DNA of 64,000 nucleotides from Thermoplasmata archaeon (GCA_038851035.1 JAWCLH010000004.1:55688-119687), one strand, 5' to 3'; shown: positions 42,317 through 51,422, counted from the first letter of the stretch. Notes: generated by a model from the letters alone, not told the origin. Made by a program: numbers and translations.

Positions 42317-45040
42317 TTAGAGGAGTTGGAGAAGCATGGAGCACACCGGGCACTTTGTAAGGACGGGCCTGCGCCTGTCCTCGACCGAGAAATGACTGCG
42401 ACAGCCCGGGCACTCGTATTCACCCGGCGGGGTGCCGGGGGAAGCGGGGCCGCGGGGAATAGCCACAGCCGGGGCCGAGGGCTGCCGGGGGCCGGCCTCT
42501 CCACCCTGAATTCGCATTGTAGCCGCGACGACTCGGGGTGGCACCCTACCCCTTCTCAGGCCGGGGACCGCTCCCGGGGCGGGGGCTGGAGCCTGTGTCT
42601 GTGGCACCATTGTCCTAGTTTCCACCACTCCCGGTGCCCCTGCACTCCTTGCCTCGTTCGCTAGGCGGAGGGCCTCAGAAGCGCACTGAATACATTTCCC
42701 ATATTCCCCTTCAAGGAGGGCCTCCTCAGCCTTTCCCAGAAAGAGTTCGGCGTCACCCGCGTCGGCGCTTTCCGCCTTCAGCGCCATCACGAGGTCACGT
42801 GCTTCGTCTCGCAATTTTGCAGCATGGCGCCTGAATGAGAGGAGCATTATTTCCTCTACCCCCTGCAGTCTCTCCTGCGCCTCCTTCCGTTTCCTCTCCC
42901 TCATCAGCTCTTTAGCCGCCGAGACAGCGCTTTCCACCTCGGAAAGGTCCACACCGTAGCTCCGAATCTCCTTCAGCCGGGTCTCGATGCGCTCGAGGGT
43001 GCCTACGAGCTCCCTGAGCTTTTCCTCGGCGAGGATGGCGGTCCTTTCGGCCCTGCGCGCGAGCTCTTCGGCGCTCTCGTACTCTCCTCTGTCCAGGGCC
43101 TCGCGCGCGCTCTTCAACATTTCCTCGCACTCGGAGGTGTCCACGCCCATCTGGGAAGCGCTTTTCACGGCGGTCTCCGCGCCGGAAATTATGTACTTCA
43201 CTCCGTAGTGGAGGTATTTCTGCTTGGCCTCCTTCGCCAGTGTCATGGCGTTCCGGTTAAGTGTGGCGGCCTTGTCGAAGTCGCCACTCTCCAATGCCTG
43301 TCTTGCCTGCTTGTGATACCTTTCGGCCTCCGTGACGTCCGCACCGAGCCCCTTTGCATCCGCGATCAGCTGCATGGTGGTGATGAAACCATCCATTGTC
43401 GAGCAGTAGGGGCAGTCCGCAATCTCCTCTTCGAGGGTGAGGAGATGAATCTCGTGATACCTCAGGTCCTTTTCAAGGGCCTCAAGCTCCTCTTTCTTCT
43501 TCTCCAGCTCGGCCCTCAGCGCCGATATTCTCCCCTCCTCCTCCTTTAGGGATTCCTCCCTCCGGTCCTGTATTTTCTGCGTGCCATCCAGCTCGAGCGC
43601 ACGAGTGCGTAAATACTCCTGGAATTTCTCCAGTTCCGCCCTCTGCCGCAGGAACTCCGCCTCCCTCTGCGAAAAGGTTTCCCTGTCCGCGGCTAGGGCT
43701 TCGGTCTCCATCGCCAGAGCTTTCTCCTTCTCCTGAAGCGCCGCCTCGGCTTCCTCCAGCGCCCTACGCCTCTCCTCCAGCTCCATCTCCTTTTTCTGAT
43801 TGATGGCTTCCGCCGCCCTCAGCTCTTGGTTGAACTGCTCAAGCGCCCTCTCGCGCTCGTCGAGCAGCCTAGCCCTCTCCTCCAGCTCCTCTGCCGCTCC
43901 TGCCGCTCGCTGTGCTTCCATTGACGCCTTCATGGCCTCTAGATTCTCACGCTGTACCCTCAACTCCTCCTCCTTCGCCCTCAATCCCTCCTCCCTATCC
44001 CTCAGCTCCGCCTCTTTTTTTTCAACAGCCTCCTCCCTCCTCAACACCTCCGCCTCTTTGTTCGCCACCTCCTCCTCCTTCCTCCTCACCTCGGTATCCC
44101 TCCTCACCACCTCCTCCTCCATTCCCCGGACCCTCTCTTCCCTCTCCTTTAATTCAATATACCTCCTCTCCGCCTCGTCGAACCTGACCTTCACCTCTTT
44201 CTCCTTCGCCCTCACCTCCTCGCGCCGCCTCTCCAGCTCGCCCCTCAGCTCATCGAGCTCCTTTGCCATCGCCTCCTTTTCGGCCAAAGCTCCGCTCTTC
44301 TGGACCAACTCCTCCTCAAGCCTCCTGAGCTCCTTCGCTTTTTCGGATGTCTCCTCCTTGAGTCTCCTCAGCTCCTCTTCCATTGCCTTTATCTCCGACT
44401 CCCTCTTCCCTAGCGACTCCTCTCTCGAGAGTAGATTCGCTTCCTTTCTCCTTAGCTCATCCTCCCGCGCATCCAGGCTGGCCTCCCGTTTTCTCACCTC
44501 CTCCTCACGGGCGAGAAACTCCCCACCCTCCACAGTCCCTCCCTTCCCCCTCCTGAGTATCTCATTCACCCTTCTCCTGAGCTCAGCTTCGGCCTCTATA
44601 TTGAAACGCCTGACCTTCTCAGCGTATTCCTCCTCCCGTCTCCTCAGCTGGGCCGCTACCTCCTTCAGGCGCCGGGCCTCTTCGGCAAGCCTTCTCTCTC
44701 CGGCCACGACACCGGGCGCCCCGGAAATGTCCACCAGTCCCTCCACAGCTCCCGCGCTCCTTTGCTCCACCGCAGAGAGGAGGGCTAGCTCCCTGGCGGC
44801 AACCTCATCCTCCCTCCTGACCAATTCCTCCGCCAGGTGCTGGAGCATCAGCGACCTCTCCCTGATTTCTCTTTCTTTTGCGGCGAGTTCCTCCCTCGAC
44901 CTTTTGAGGCTTTCTTCGGCCTCCCTGAGCTGTCTGACCCTCTGGGCGAAATCCAGCTCCGTTCTCGGCTCCTCCTCCACCAAATACTCTCCCTCCGCTT
45001 CCGAGGCTGCAGACGGCGAGCGCCGCCTCTGCGTTTTCAT
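42317..45040 (-). CDS. 907-residue coiled-coil protein with C-terminal helical repeats and zinc ribbon
   Basis: Residues about 40-580 are an almost uninterrupted heptad coiled coil rich in Glu, Arg, Lys and Ala (EEEVRRREEEV-type repeats), preceded by a short basic start. Then comes a CPYC motif (about 570) and a TPR/MIT-like helical region repeating A-x-x-AL-x-x-G-(D/E)-(F/Y)-(D/E)-x-A (ALESGDFDKAATL, ALDRGEYESAEEL, ALLEGEYGKCIQC). A Pro/Ala linker and a last zinc ribbon CPGC...CPVC follow. ATG 45040 has an AAATATATATCC box about 20-25 bp upstream. No SMC-type ATPase heads are present, so this is a filament- or scaffold-like protein rather than SMC/Rad50. Cellular role unknown. Confidence 0.88.
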   Translation of the reverse strand: MKTQRRRSPSAASEAEGEYLVEEEPRTELDFAQRVRQLREAEESLKRSREELAAKEREIRERSLMLQHLAEELVRREDEVAARELALLSAVEQRSAGAVEGLVDISGAPGVVAGERRLAEEARRLKEVAAQLRRREEEYAEKVRRFNIEAEAELRRRVNEILRRGKGGTVEGGEFLAREEEVRKREASLDAREDELRRKEANLLSREESLGKRESEIKAMEEELRRLKEETSEKAKELRRLEEELVQKSGALAEKEAMAKELDELRGELERRREEVRAKEKEVKVRFDEAERRYIELKEREERVRGMEEEVVRRDTEVRRKEEEVANKEAEVLRREEAVEKKEAELRDREEGLRAKEEELRVQRENLEAMKASMEAQRAAGAAEELEERARLLDERERALEQFNQELRAAEAINQKKEMELEERRRALEEAEAALQEKEKALAMETEALAADRETFSQREAEFLRQRAELEKFQEYLRTRALELDGTQKIQDRREESLKEEEGRISALRAELEKKKEELEALEKDLRYHEIHLLTLEEEIADCPYCSTMDGFITTMQLIADAKGLGADVTEAERYHKQARQALESGDFDKAATLNRNAMTLAKEAKQKYLHYGVKYIISGAETAVKSASQMGVDTSECEEMLKSAREALDRGEYESAEELARRAERTAILAEEKLRELVGTLERIETRLKEIRSYGVDLSEVESAVSAAKELMRERKRKEAQERLQGVEEIMLLSFRRHAAKLRDEARDLVMALKAESADAGDAELFLGKAEEALLEGEYGKCIQCASEALRLANEARSAGAPGVVETRTMVPQTQAPAPAPGAVPGLRRGRVPPRVVAATMRIQGGEAGPRQPSAPAVAIPRGPASPGTPPGEYECPGCRSHFSVEDRRRPVLTKCPVCSMLLQLL

Positions 45041-45054
45041 CAATGATTCGTATG

Positions 45055-45067
45055 GATATATATTTAG
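45055..45067 (-). promoter_or_regulatory. TATA box of the coiled-coil gene
   Basis: TAAATATATATCC on the minus strand, about 20-25 bp before ATG 45040; used to choose that start over one 45 bp upstream. Confidence 0.6.
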
Positions 45068-45126
45068 TGTTGTGTGGCGTTTCACGCCCCGTGCCCTTGG
45101 TGCTACATTGGAAAATCACGGCGGCG

Positions 45127-45279
45127 ATGAGCGCTCTCTACGCCCTCATTTCAATCGCCGTCCTACTCCTCGTCCAGGAGAGCACCGACCAGCTCCTCCT
45201 CTTGTTCGTTTCATTTGCTCTGATTCTCTTAATGGGGAATCTGCTCGTCCGCCGGCGCGCGGGGAAGGGAGGGACCTGA
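45127..45279 (+). CDS. small two-helix membrane protein
   Basis: A 50-residue protein of two hydrophobic helices, ALYALISIAVLLLVQ and LLLLFVSFALILLMGNLL, ending in the basic tail VRRRAGKGGT. It precedes the next membrane-protein gene by 16 bp on the same strand, so they are probably co-transcribed. A longer in-frame start at 45043 would overlap the coiled-coil gene's promoter and is less likely. Function unknown. Confidence 0.55.
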   Translation: MSALYALISIAVLLLVQESTDQLLLLFVSFALILLMGNLLVRRRAGKGGT

Positions 45280-45295
45280 ACTGCAGCCCGGGTTT

Positions 45296-46000
45296 ATGCT
45301 GTCGGCCCTGCTCGGACTGGGTCTGGCGCTGCTTGTGCTGTGGCTCGTGCTGAGAAGGTACGAAGGCGCCTTTAACGAGAGATGCGTCTTCATCGGCATT
45401 ACCGTAGGGTTGATGCTCGGCCTCCTTTCCTTCCTCTTCCACGGTTTCCTCGACATCGTTCTTTTTCCGCCCAGTGTTTCTGGGTTTCTTGTCTATGTCG
45501 TCGGCTTCGCAGTGCTCGACACGATGATGATATTCGTGGTTCTCAACTCGAAGTGGGTCCGGGGGCAGAACGACGCCGCGTTCACCGGCGCGGCGGTCGG
45601 GGCGGGCTTCTCGGCTTCAGGTGTCATGGGCCTGACCTATGCAGCTACGTCCCCAGCGGGCGGGTTGACACCCATCGGTCTTCTTTCCCTGACCGGAATC
45701 GCTCTATCCTCGACTCTCTTCCGCATCTCGGCCGGCGCGATTCTCGGCATTGGGAGCGCAACTTCGACGCCCTGGCATGGAGCGGCGAAGGCCTTCCTAG
45801 CCCAGATTCCCTTCGGAACGCTCTTCATGCTGGTGTATTATGCTGGCATCTACTTTGAAATGTGGCTTTGGGTCCCGGTGGTGCTCCTGATGCTCGGCTA
45901 CACTGGATGGCTATCGCGATTCGTGATCCGTGTGTACCTATCAGAGTCACTTCCGGGCGATGTCAAGAGGGCTCTGCGGAGGCAGAGGCGCCGCCGATGA
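45296..46000 (+). CDS. polytopic membrane protein, function unknown
   Basis: A 234-residue protein with about seven hydrophobic segments: LSALLGLGLALLVLWLVL, CVFIGITVGLMLGLLSFLF, VSGFLVYVVGFAVLDTMMIF and a Gly/Ala-rich segment AAVGAGFSASGVMGLTYAA, among others, ending in a strongly basic tail RALRRQRRRR. The overall look recalls PrsW-type membrane proteins, but the conserved Glu/His residues of that family are not clear. It converges on the site-2 protease gene. ATG 45296 is the first plausible start. Confidence 0.7.
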   Translation: MLSALLGLGLALLVLWLVLRRYEGAFNERCVFIGITVGLMLGLLSFLFHGFLDIVLFPPSVSGFLVYVVGFAVLDTMMIFVVLNSKWVRGQNDAAFTGAAVGAGFSASGVMGLTYAATSPAGGLTPIGLLSLTGIALSSTLFRISAGAILGIGSATSTPWHGAAKAFLAQIPFGTLFMLVYYAGIYFEMWLWVPVVLLMLGYTGWLSRFVIRVYLSESLPGDVKRALRRQRRRR

Positions 46001-46047
46001 GCCCCACCCCCTGCGCCTCCCGGTTCGCATGAGCGGCTCGGGCGATA

Positions 46048-48141
46048 TCACTCTACAACAACGCCGACCACGGCGCTCTGCTGCGCAGCCGGCATTCCGG
46101 AGGAGGCGGTAAATATCCGCAGAGAGAGGAGGCCGGTCGCGGCAGACTGGGTGGCCTCCACCGTCATCTCCCAGACAGCGACCTCTCCAGGCCCTAGAGC
46201 CGCGGAGGCGGGGAGGCCGACCGCGCTCAGGCCGGGGGTCGCCGCTGTCCAGAGGTCAAACTCGTCCTTTCCGTTTCCGGTGTTCCGGAGGGTTACATTA
46301 ACCGTGGCGCTCCCCCCCCGCACAATGTAGACTGAAGGGGGTTCTGCCTTTAGCTCAAGTGAGTGGAGCTGGGCCATCGAGACCGTAAGCTCGAGAACGG
46401 AAGCGCGACTGGCGTTTCCGCCCGGCTCGACCCTGATTTCAACCAGACCCGTCGAGCCTGCGGGCATGGGGGTGATATTGCGGACAGTCAGCTCGAAGGT
46501 CACAGGGTGGGCGCTCAGGAGCATGATGGAGAAGTTCCCACCTGGTGATGCTGCCCAACCATCTCCCGCCACAACGCTTAAGTTAGCGGTGATGGGCGCG
46601 CTCGTATTCTCGAGGGACAGCAAGGTCACGCTGAAAGCCGCCTGCGGGGCCCCTTTTTGCCCGGGGGGAGCGGAGACGAGCTTCACCGTGCTGTCAGCCG
46701 AGACCCTCAGGTAGCCGACAGTGGTTGCTAGCTCAAGGTATCTCTTTGCTCTGGAGTCGGGAACGGGGTGGGCAGTGATATTGACCAGGCTCCTGTTTCC
46801 CGGGGCTGCGTGCTCCGGTGCCCTCACAGTCAAATTTACCTCGCGGTAGCCCGACGCGGGCACGAATATCGCCCTCTTCGAGAGGTTGGCGCTCCAGCCC
46901 TCGAAGACGTCGTCGGGGTCGGTGAGACGGGCCTCAAGCCTGACATCGAAGCCAATATTGCCGCGGTTTTGGATATATATCGTGTAATTCAGGCTCTCGT
47001 TGGGCAGAACATTCCCCTCCGCGGCCTCCGCACTGAGCGCCATGTCGTATCGGGGCTCAACCTGAATCATCGGCGTCGGCACGAAGGCCACGAGCAGAAT
47101 CGCTACCCCGACCGCGCCCAGCGCCTTGCCGCGGCGGTCGAGCCTCGTGACGTCGTTGAGGGGAGGGGGGTGGTAGAGGCCCAGGAAGAGGATGAGGAGG
47201 ACGAAGACCATCCACGCCGGGTAGCCCGAGAATATGGAGAGTAGCACCAGAACCGCTACGGCGGTGTAGCCCGCGTACTTCGCCCTCTCGCCCAAGAGTG
47301 CTCTGGCGATGTGGCCTCCATCTAATTGGCCCGCGGGGAGTAGGTTGAGGCCGGTGACTAGGAACCCGACCCAACCCGCGAATGCTGTCGGGTGGAGGAG
47401 GTAGCTGGGGTCCGAGCCCACGAGGGAACTCAGGCCCTCGAATAGCAGCGGTGTCCCTAGGTATATCAGGCCGCTGGTGTCCTCTGGGGCCGGAATGTGG
47501 AAGTAGCTACTGAGGTACAGACCAACGATGGTGACGGGAATGGTCATGAGAAAGCCGCCGATGGGGCCTGAGACGCCGATGTCCATGAGCGCTTTTCGGT
47601 CCGGTATCGGCTCCCGTATTGAGATAAAAGCGCCGAAAGTTCCAAGCGGCGGAAAGGCGGGTATGAAGAAAGGAAAGGAAGCCGCGACGCCGTGCCTTTT
47701 TGCAGCGTAGTAGTGCGATAGCTCGTGGACGCCGAGGATGAGCATAAGGGGAAGGGCGAAAAACACAGACCCGTAGGCGATGGCCCTCGGGGACAGTACA
47801 TCCAGGTCCTCGTAAGAAGCCCAGGAGAGGGTCCCCGCGAAGACCGTTGTGCATACCGTGGCGAGGAGGAGACCGACGTTCCAGTAAGGGCTGCGGTAAC
47901 GGGCAGGAGGCTTCTTTGTGATGTAGATTCCGAGTTCCGAGCGGTCCCTGATCAGCATCGGGATGAAGCCCTTGGAGACCAGCTCCCGCCTCAGCTGGTC
48001 GAAAGCCCTCTCTAGCCTCGCCTCCTCTGAAGGTACAGCTATCGGGACATAGACCGATTCAGCGTCCCAGTGAAGACCGAGCGTGGTGAAGTAGGATCCG
48101 ACCGCACGCCTCAGGCCCTCTGGCCCCAGCTCCTCCGGCAT
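46048..48141 (-). CDS. site-2 protease (M50) fused to extracytoplasmic NEW3/CARDB-like domains
   Basis: A 697-residue membrane metalloprotease. The zinc site is HELSH (139-143), inside FALPLMLILGVHELSHYYAAKRHG; the third ligand motif is LNLLPAGQLDGGH further on. A soluble N-terminal domain (1-80) precedes the first helices. After about six membrane segments, residues about 370-690 form at least three NEW3/CARDB-like Ig domains with YTIYIQNRGNIGFDVRLEA, APGNRSLVNITAHP and VNVTLRNTGNGKDEFDLW. Normal S2Ps are 350-450 residues, so the tail is an extra substrate- or partner-binding part. It lies 54 bp behind the flippase gene, same strand. Confidence 0.92.
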   Translation of the reverse strand: MPEELGPEGLRRAVGSYFTTLGLHWDAESVYVPIAVPSEEARLERAFDQLRRELVSKGFIPMLIRDRSELGIYITKKPPARYRSPYWNVGLLLATVCTTVFAGTLSWASYEDLDVLSPRAIAYGSVFFALPLMLILGVHELSHYYAAKRHGVAASFPFFIPAFPPLGTFGAFISIREPIPDRKALMDIGVSGPIGGFLMTIPVTIVGLYLSSYFHIPAPEDTSGLIYLGTPLLFEGLSSLVGSDPSYLLHPTAFAGWVGFLVTGLNLLPAGQLDGGHIARALLGERAKYAGYTAVAVLVLLSIFSGYPAWMVFVLLILFLGLYHPPPLNDVTRLDRRGKALGAVGVAILLVAFVPTPMIQVEPRYDMALSAEAAEGNVLPNESLNYTIYIQNRGNIGFDVRLEARLTDPDDVFEGWSANLSKRAIFVPASGYREVNLTVRAPEHAAPGNRSLVNITAHPVPDSRAKRYLELATTVGYLRVSADSTVKLVSAPPGQKGAPQAAFSVTLLSLENTSAPITANLSVVAGDGWAASPGGNFSIMLLSAHPVTFELTVRNITPMPAGSTGLVEIRVEPGGNASRASVLELTVSMAQLHSLELKAEPPSVYIVRGGSATVNVTLRNTGNGKDEFDLWTAATPGLSAVGLPASAALGPGEVAVWEMTVEATQSAATGLLSLRIFTASSGMPAAQQSAVVGVVVE

Positions 48142-48195
48142 CGTTAGTGCATGTCTGGTGCTCGTAGATAAGGATTTTGATAAGAATTGAGGGAA

Positions 48196-49746
48196 TTAGA
48201 TCAGGAGCTCCCTCACCTTCTCCCTGAACGGTATCGGTAGGCGCCCTATAACCTCCACGGTTTCCGGCGAGAGAGGCTTCAGGGCAATGAAAAGGGCCAG
48301 GACCACTCCGAACCATGGAAGGCCCGCACCTAGAAGAATCACAGCCGCACCCGCGCTCCCCGTGTAGGGGTTGAGGGGGATGAGAAGGTGTTTTATCAAA
48401 ATGGCAACCCCACCTGCGATGAGCGAGGCTCCGAGCATCGTGCGTACGAAGTGTACGGGGTAGTGGGGGTGGAGGGAGTGGTGGACGACCCAGCACTCAT
48501 AAATCGACCCCGTGATTGACGCTGTCGTGGTTCCCACTAGCGCGCCGAGCGCTCCGAAGCGTGGTATGAGGATGAGGTTGAGTAAAATATTTACTCCTCC
48601 GAAAATTGCTCGGGATGTGACCAGCCGCCTCTCCTGGTCCATCGCACTCATGAATGTCGATGTCAGGGTCCCGATCTTCATCATGGCCATTGTGGGAAAG
48701 TAGATAAGGAGTAGAAGGAGGGCGCCCGTCGTCGCGAAATCGCGGCCGTATAGGAGTTGTAGAATCTCGGGAGCGAACAGAGCCCCGGCGACCGCGAGAG
48801 GGATTATAAAGACGAAGAGGTACTCCAGCATGACTGTGTAGCCCCTTCTCAGGCCTTCCATGTCCTTTCTTGCGTGGAGTTCGGAGAAATACGTCAGGGT
48901 GATACCACCCATCAGGGCAAGAGAGAAAAAGCTCAGAACCATGTAGGAGAGAGAGTAGGCGATTGTGTAGAAGGCGACCTCCCTCACGTCCTCCAGCATC
49001 GAGCCGATCATCAGTAGGTCGAGCTGCTGACCCAGAAGGAAATTCATTATCGTGTAGACGAAAAGAAAAAGTGAATACCTTAGAATGGGTCGCATAGGGA
49101 AGGAGCGGCCCCGCTTCGCCTCAGGCATAACGCTCCAGCTCCGCCGAGCCGCCATCGTCACAAACATTAGGTTCGCCAGCAGATTTGCCATTAGAACGCC
49201 GGCGACGCCCTGACCGGCGATCAGAACCGTCGCAGCCACTACAAGGTACAAAATCTTGGCCCCGGCGTCCACGAGGTTGATGAACTTCTGCATATAGAAG
49301 CCCGTCAGAACCCCCTTGAAGATGGGCTCGAGGGAGTAGGGAACGACCATCAGCCCTAAGAGGCGAAAATAGTTTGCAAGAACCGGTTTTTTAAAAAGGT
49401 GCTCCGCAATCGGTCCCGCAGCGATGAAAATAAACACGGCCAGGGCAATTGATATCCCAAGCTTTATGACAATGAGTCTGGCCACGACGCTCCTTATGGC
49501 TCCTCCCATCTTTTGCTCAAGAAGTATCGGGATGTATTTATTCAGCGCAAACTCGAATCCGAGAGAGGAGAAGACGACGAGAACGTTCAGAATCGAGAGC
49601 GTCAGCGCAAGGGTCCCGTAGTTCGCGGGGCCTAGGAGGCGGGCCAGGATTATTGAGGTGAGAATGCCTGCCGCGGAGCCGATGACCACCCCGAATATGT
49701 TCCAGCCGATGCCGCTGACCATACGGCCCGGCCCAATATTGGGCAT
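48196..49746 (-). CDS. polysaccharide flippase (Wzx/AglR-like, MOP superfamily)
   Basis: A 516-residue membrane protein with about 14 hydrophobic segments. The start SGIGWNIFGVVIGSAAGILTSIILARLLGPANYGTLAL is the family hallmark, followed by SSLGFEFALNKYIP. Such proteins flip lipid-linked oligosaccharides for N-glycosylation or surface polysaccharide. It follows a small basic protein gene by 12 bp and precedes the site-2 protease. With the UDP-sugar dehydrogenase elsewhere in the window it fits a surface-glycan role. ATG 49746 gives the conserved start. Substrate unknown. Confidence 0.92.
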   Translation of the reverse strand: MPNIGPGRMVSGIGWNIFGVVIGSAAGILTSIILARLLGPANYGTLALTLSILNVLVVFSSLGFEFALNKYIPILLEQKMGGAIRSVVARLIVIKLGISIALAVFIFIAAGPIAEHLFKKPVLANYFRLLGLMVVPYSLEPIFKGVLTGFYMQKFINLVDAGAKILYLVVAATVLIAGQGVAGVLMANLLANLMFVTMAARRSWSVMPEAKRGRSFPMRPILRYSLFLFVYTIMNFLLGQQLDLLMIGSMLEDVREVAFYTIAYSLSYMVLSFFSLALMGGITLTYFSELHARKDMEGLRRGYTVMLEYLFVFIIPLAVAGALFAPEILQLLYGRDFATTGALLLLLIYFPTMAMMKIGTLTSTFMSAMDQERRLVTSRAIFGGVNILLNLILIPRFGALGALVGTTTASITGSIYECWVVHHSLHPHYPVHFVRTMLGASLIAGGVAILIKHLLIPLNPYTGSAGAAVILLGAGLPWFGVVLALFIALKPLSPETVEVIGRLPIPFREKVRELLI

Positions 49747-49758
49747 CGGATAGCCCTC

Positions 49759-49980
49759 TTATCGCCTCTTCATGAGCTTCAGGAAACCCTCATCCTCATA
49801 TATAGCGAGACCCCTTTTCTTGAGACAAGTCCTGAAGAAACTCCAGTCCACGACCTCGATCCTATAATTCTTGCCTCTGGTGAACTGGACACGCGTGGTT
49901 CCCCTCACCTTTCCCGGCCTGAGCCCCTTTTTCTGGGCAATCGTCATCGCCTCTTGCAAGGTTATTTCCCTGAGCGCCAT
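49759..49980 (-). CDS. small basic protein, function unknown
   Basis: A 73-residue basic protein: MALREITLQEAMTIAQKKGLRPGKV, a strand-rich middle TTRVQFTRGKNYRIEVVDWSFF and a last helix KKRGLAIYEDEGFLKLMKRR. It looks like a compact alpha/beta nucleic-acid-binding or regulatory domain, but no family is recognised. ATG 49980 is favoured by GGGGGAGTGAGG just upstream; GTG 49998 is the alternative. A TATA-like GTTAAATAAC lies about 45-50 bp further up. It is probably the first gene of the run leading to the flippase. Confidence 0.7.
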   Translation of the reverse strand: MALREITLQEAMTIAQKKGLRPGKVRGTTRVQFTRGKNYRIEVVDWSFFRTCLKKRGLAIYEDEGFLKLMKRR

Positions 49981-50191
49981 CGCCTCACTCCCCCGCACCC
50001 CATGCTTGTCCGGCCATCCCGCTTGCGTTATTTAACAGTTTGTTATACCCCGAAACCTCGGCAACCTATCCGGCTCCCCTCCCGAGACCGCATTCTCATC
50101 GCGGCATTACACCAATCCAGAGGGCTCATTCTAAATCAAGGCCTGTGATTTTTGGGGGACAATCGTGGGCGCGGAAGACCGAGACTCAGGA

Positions 50192-50206
50192 GAAATTATA
50201 TATAGA
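50192..50206 (+). promoter_or_regulatory. TATA box of the sulfur-relay operon
   Basis: GAAATTATATATAGA, about 35-40 bp before the tusA ATG at 50239, with GGGAGAGGTA just before the start as Shine-Dalgarno. The sole strong promoter upstream of the four genes. Confidence 0.65.
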
Positions 50207-50238
50207 AAAATTACCCTCAACTCCGGCCGGGAGAGGTA

Positions 50239-50469
50239 ATGGTCGTTGAGGATGAGACCTTCGACGCACGAGGTATGTTCTGCCCCGAACCAGTCGTGAA
50301 GCTCGCCGAGTGCATGAAGCACCTCAGGGGTGGAATGGTTCTGAAGCTCCTCGCGGATGACCCCGCCTCGTATGAGGACATAAAGGCCTGGTGCCGGCGG
50401 ACGGGCAATGAGCTTGTCGAGATTACGGAGGAGGGGGGTGTGGTGACGGCTTATATAAGAAAGAAGTGA
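50239..50469 (+). CDS. tusA: TusA/SirA-family sulfur carrier
   Basis: A 76-residue protein that accepts a persulfide and passes it to partners. The motif DARGMFCPEPVVKL holds the carrier Cys15 in the CPxP signature; LKLLADDPASYEDIKAWCRRTGNEL matches the rest of the family. First gene of a run tusA-tusD-tusC-tusB-like, with 4 bp to the next. In archaea such sets serve sulfur trafficking to tRNA thiolation or dissimilatory sulfur metabolism; no DsrAB genes are in view, so tRNA or cofactor sulfur supply is the safer guess. Confidence 0.9.
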   Translation: MVVEDETFDARGMFCPEPVVKLAECMKHLRGGMVLKLLADDPASYEDIKAWCRRTGNELVEITEEGGVVTAYIRKK

Positions 50470-50473
50470 TTCT

Positions 50474-50824
50474 GTGAGAATCGGAATTCTTCTGCTCACA
50501 GGCCCCTACCAGTACCAAGGGGCTGACAGCGCCTACCACTTCGCAAAGGCCGCAATCGCGCGAGGCCACTCGGTCGAGATATTTCTCTACACCGACGGTG
50601 TAAACATAGCCAATAAAGCCATCAGCGCCCCTGGGCACAGGAATCTCCCCCAAATGTTTTCCGAGCTCGGGAGTGCGGCGGGGGTCACGGCGTGCGGGAC
50701 CTGCGCCCGATTCCGCGGCGTGGTGAAGGATGTCCTCCCCCCAAACATCGTCCTGGGCGGACTAGGTACCCTCGTTAAACTGCTCGAGGAGTGCGACCGT
50801 TTCTTAGTCTTCGGGAGCGGGTAG
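50474..50824 (+). CDS. DsrE/TusD-family sulfur relay protein
   Basis: A 116-residue alpha/beta protein: MRIGILLLTGPYQYQGADSAYHFAKAAIARGHSVEIFLYTDGVNIA, then a Cys pair in VTACGTCARFRGV where the family has its active cysteine, and FLVFGSG at the end. Starts at GTG 50474, 4 bp behind tusA. With the two following genes it forms a likely TusBCD/DsrEFH complex. Confidence 0.88.
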   Translation: MRIGILLLTGPYQYQGADSAYHFAKAAIARGHSVEIFLYTDGVNIANKAISAPGHRNLPQMFSELGSAAGVTACGTCARFRGVVKDVLPPNIVLGGLGTLVKLLEECDRFLVFGSG

Positions 50825-50825
50825 A

Positions 50826-51362
50826 GTGAAGGGGTCGATGTGGACTGACCAACTCGGTGATGAGCCTCACATGAACTCATCCTCCCCTCAGCGAGAGCCC
50901 CATCCCACGCATGGGTCGCTCCCGGCCGAAGCGCACTCCCCCCGTCCTCCACCCCCAGTTCACCTTCCCCGCAACCACGCCGATTCAGCCGGCGCGAACT
51001 CCATCCGAACCGTATTGCTGCTTTTCCGCAGACCGCCCTACGGCTCTGTATATCCCGCTGAGGGGCTGAGGGTCGCCAAGGCGATTCTCGCCTTCCAGGT
51101 CTGCCTGCGCGTGGTCTTCATAGAAGACGGGGTCTATAATCTGGTAAGGGGGCAGGGCGGCGGAGAGCTGGGCTTCGGCGACCTTGGGGCCGCTTTTGCG
51201 GAGCTGTCTGGGATGGGGTTGGGCGAGCTATGCGTTGTCGGGGTGGACCTTGAGGCGAGGGGGCTGAGGCTGGAGGAGCTTGTCGGGGCGCCCATCAGAA
51301 TAATCACGCCTGAGGAGCTTCGAGGGATGATTGAGGAGGCGAGGGCGGTTGTGCCATTCTGA
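50826..51362 (+). CDS. DsrF/TusC-family sulfur relay protein with N-terminal extension
   Basis: The last 120 residues form the TusC-type domain: SIRTVLLLFRRPPYGSVYPAEGLRVAKAILAFQ, LRVVFIEDGVYNLVRGQ and PIRIITPEELRGMI. About 58 residues before it are low-complexity Pro/His/Ser, unusual for the family. GTG 50826 begins 1 bp after the TusD stop and is taken as start, but a start closer to the domain cannot be excluded. It stands between the TusD and TusB partners. Confidence 0.82.
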   Translation: MKGSMWTDQLGDEPHMNSSSPQREPHPTHGSLPAEAHSPRPPPPVHLPRNHADSAGANSIRTVLLLFRRPPYGSVYPAEGLRVAKAILAFQVCLRVVFIEDGVYNLVRGQGGGELGFGDLGAAFAELSGMGLGELCVVGVDLEARGLRLEELVGAPIRIITPEELRGMIEEARAVVPF

Positions 51363-51422
51363 GGCTTATAAAGCGCCGGTGGGCCCGCGTGCGCGCCAGT
51401 CCGGCAGAGGGGCGGAGCGACC

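Noticed and set aside
43800..45353. A 517-codon Ser-rich frame on the plus strand
   Set aside because: It is antisense to the coiled-coil gene; the Ser/Leu run results from reading the Glu/Arg repeats on the other strand.
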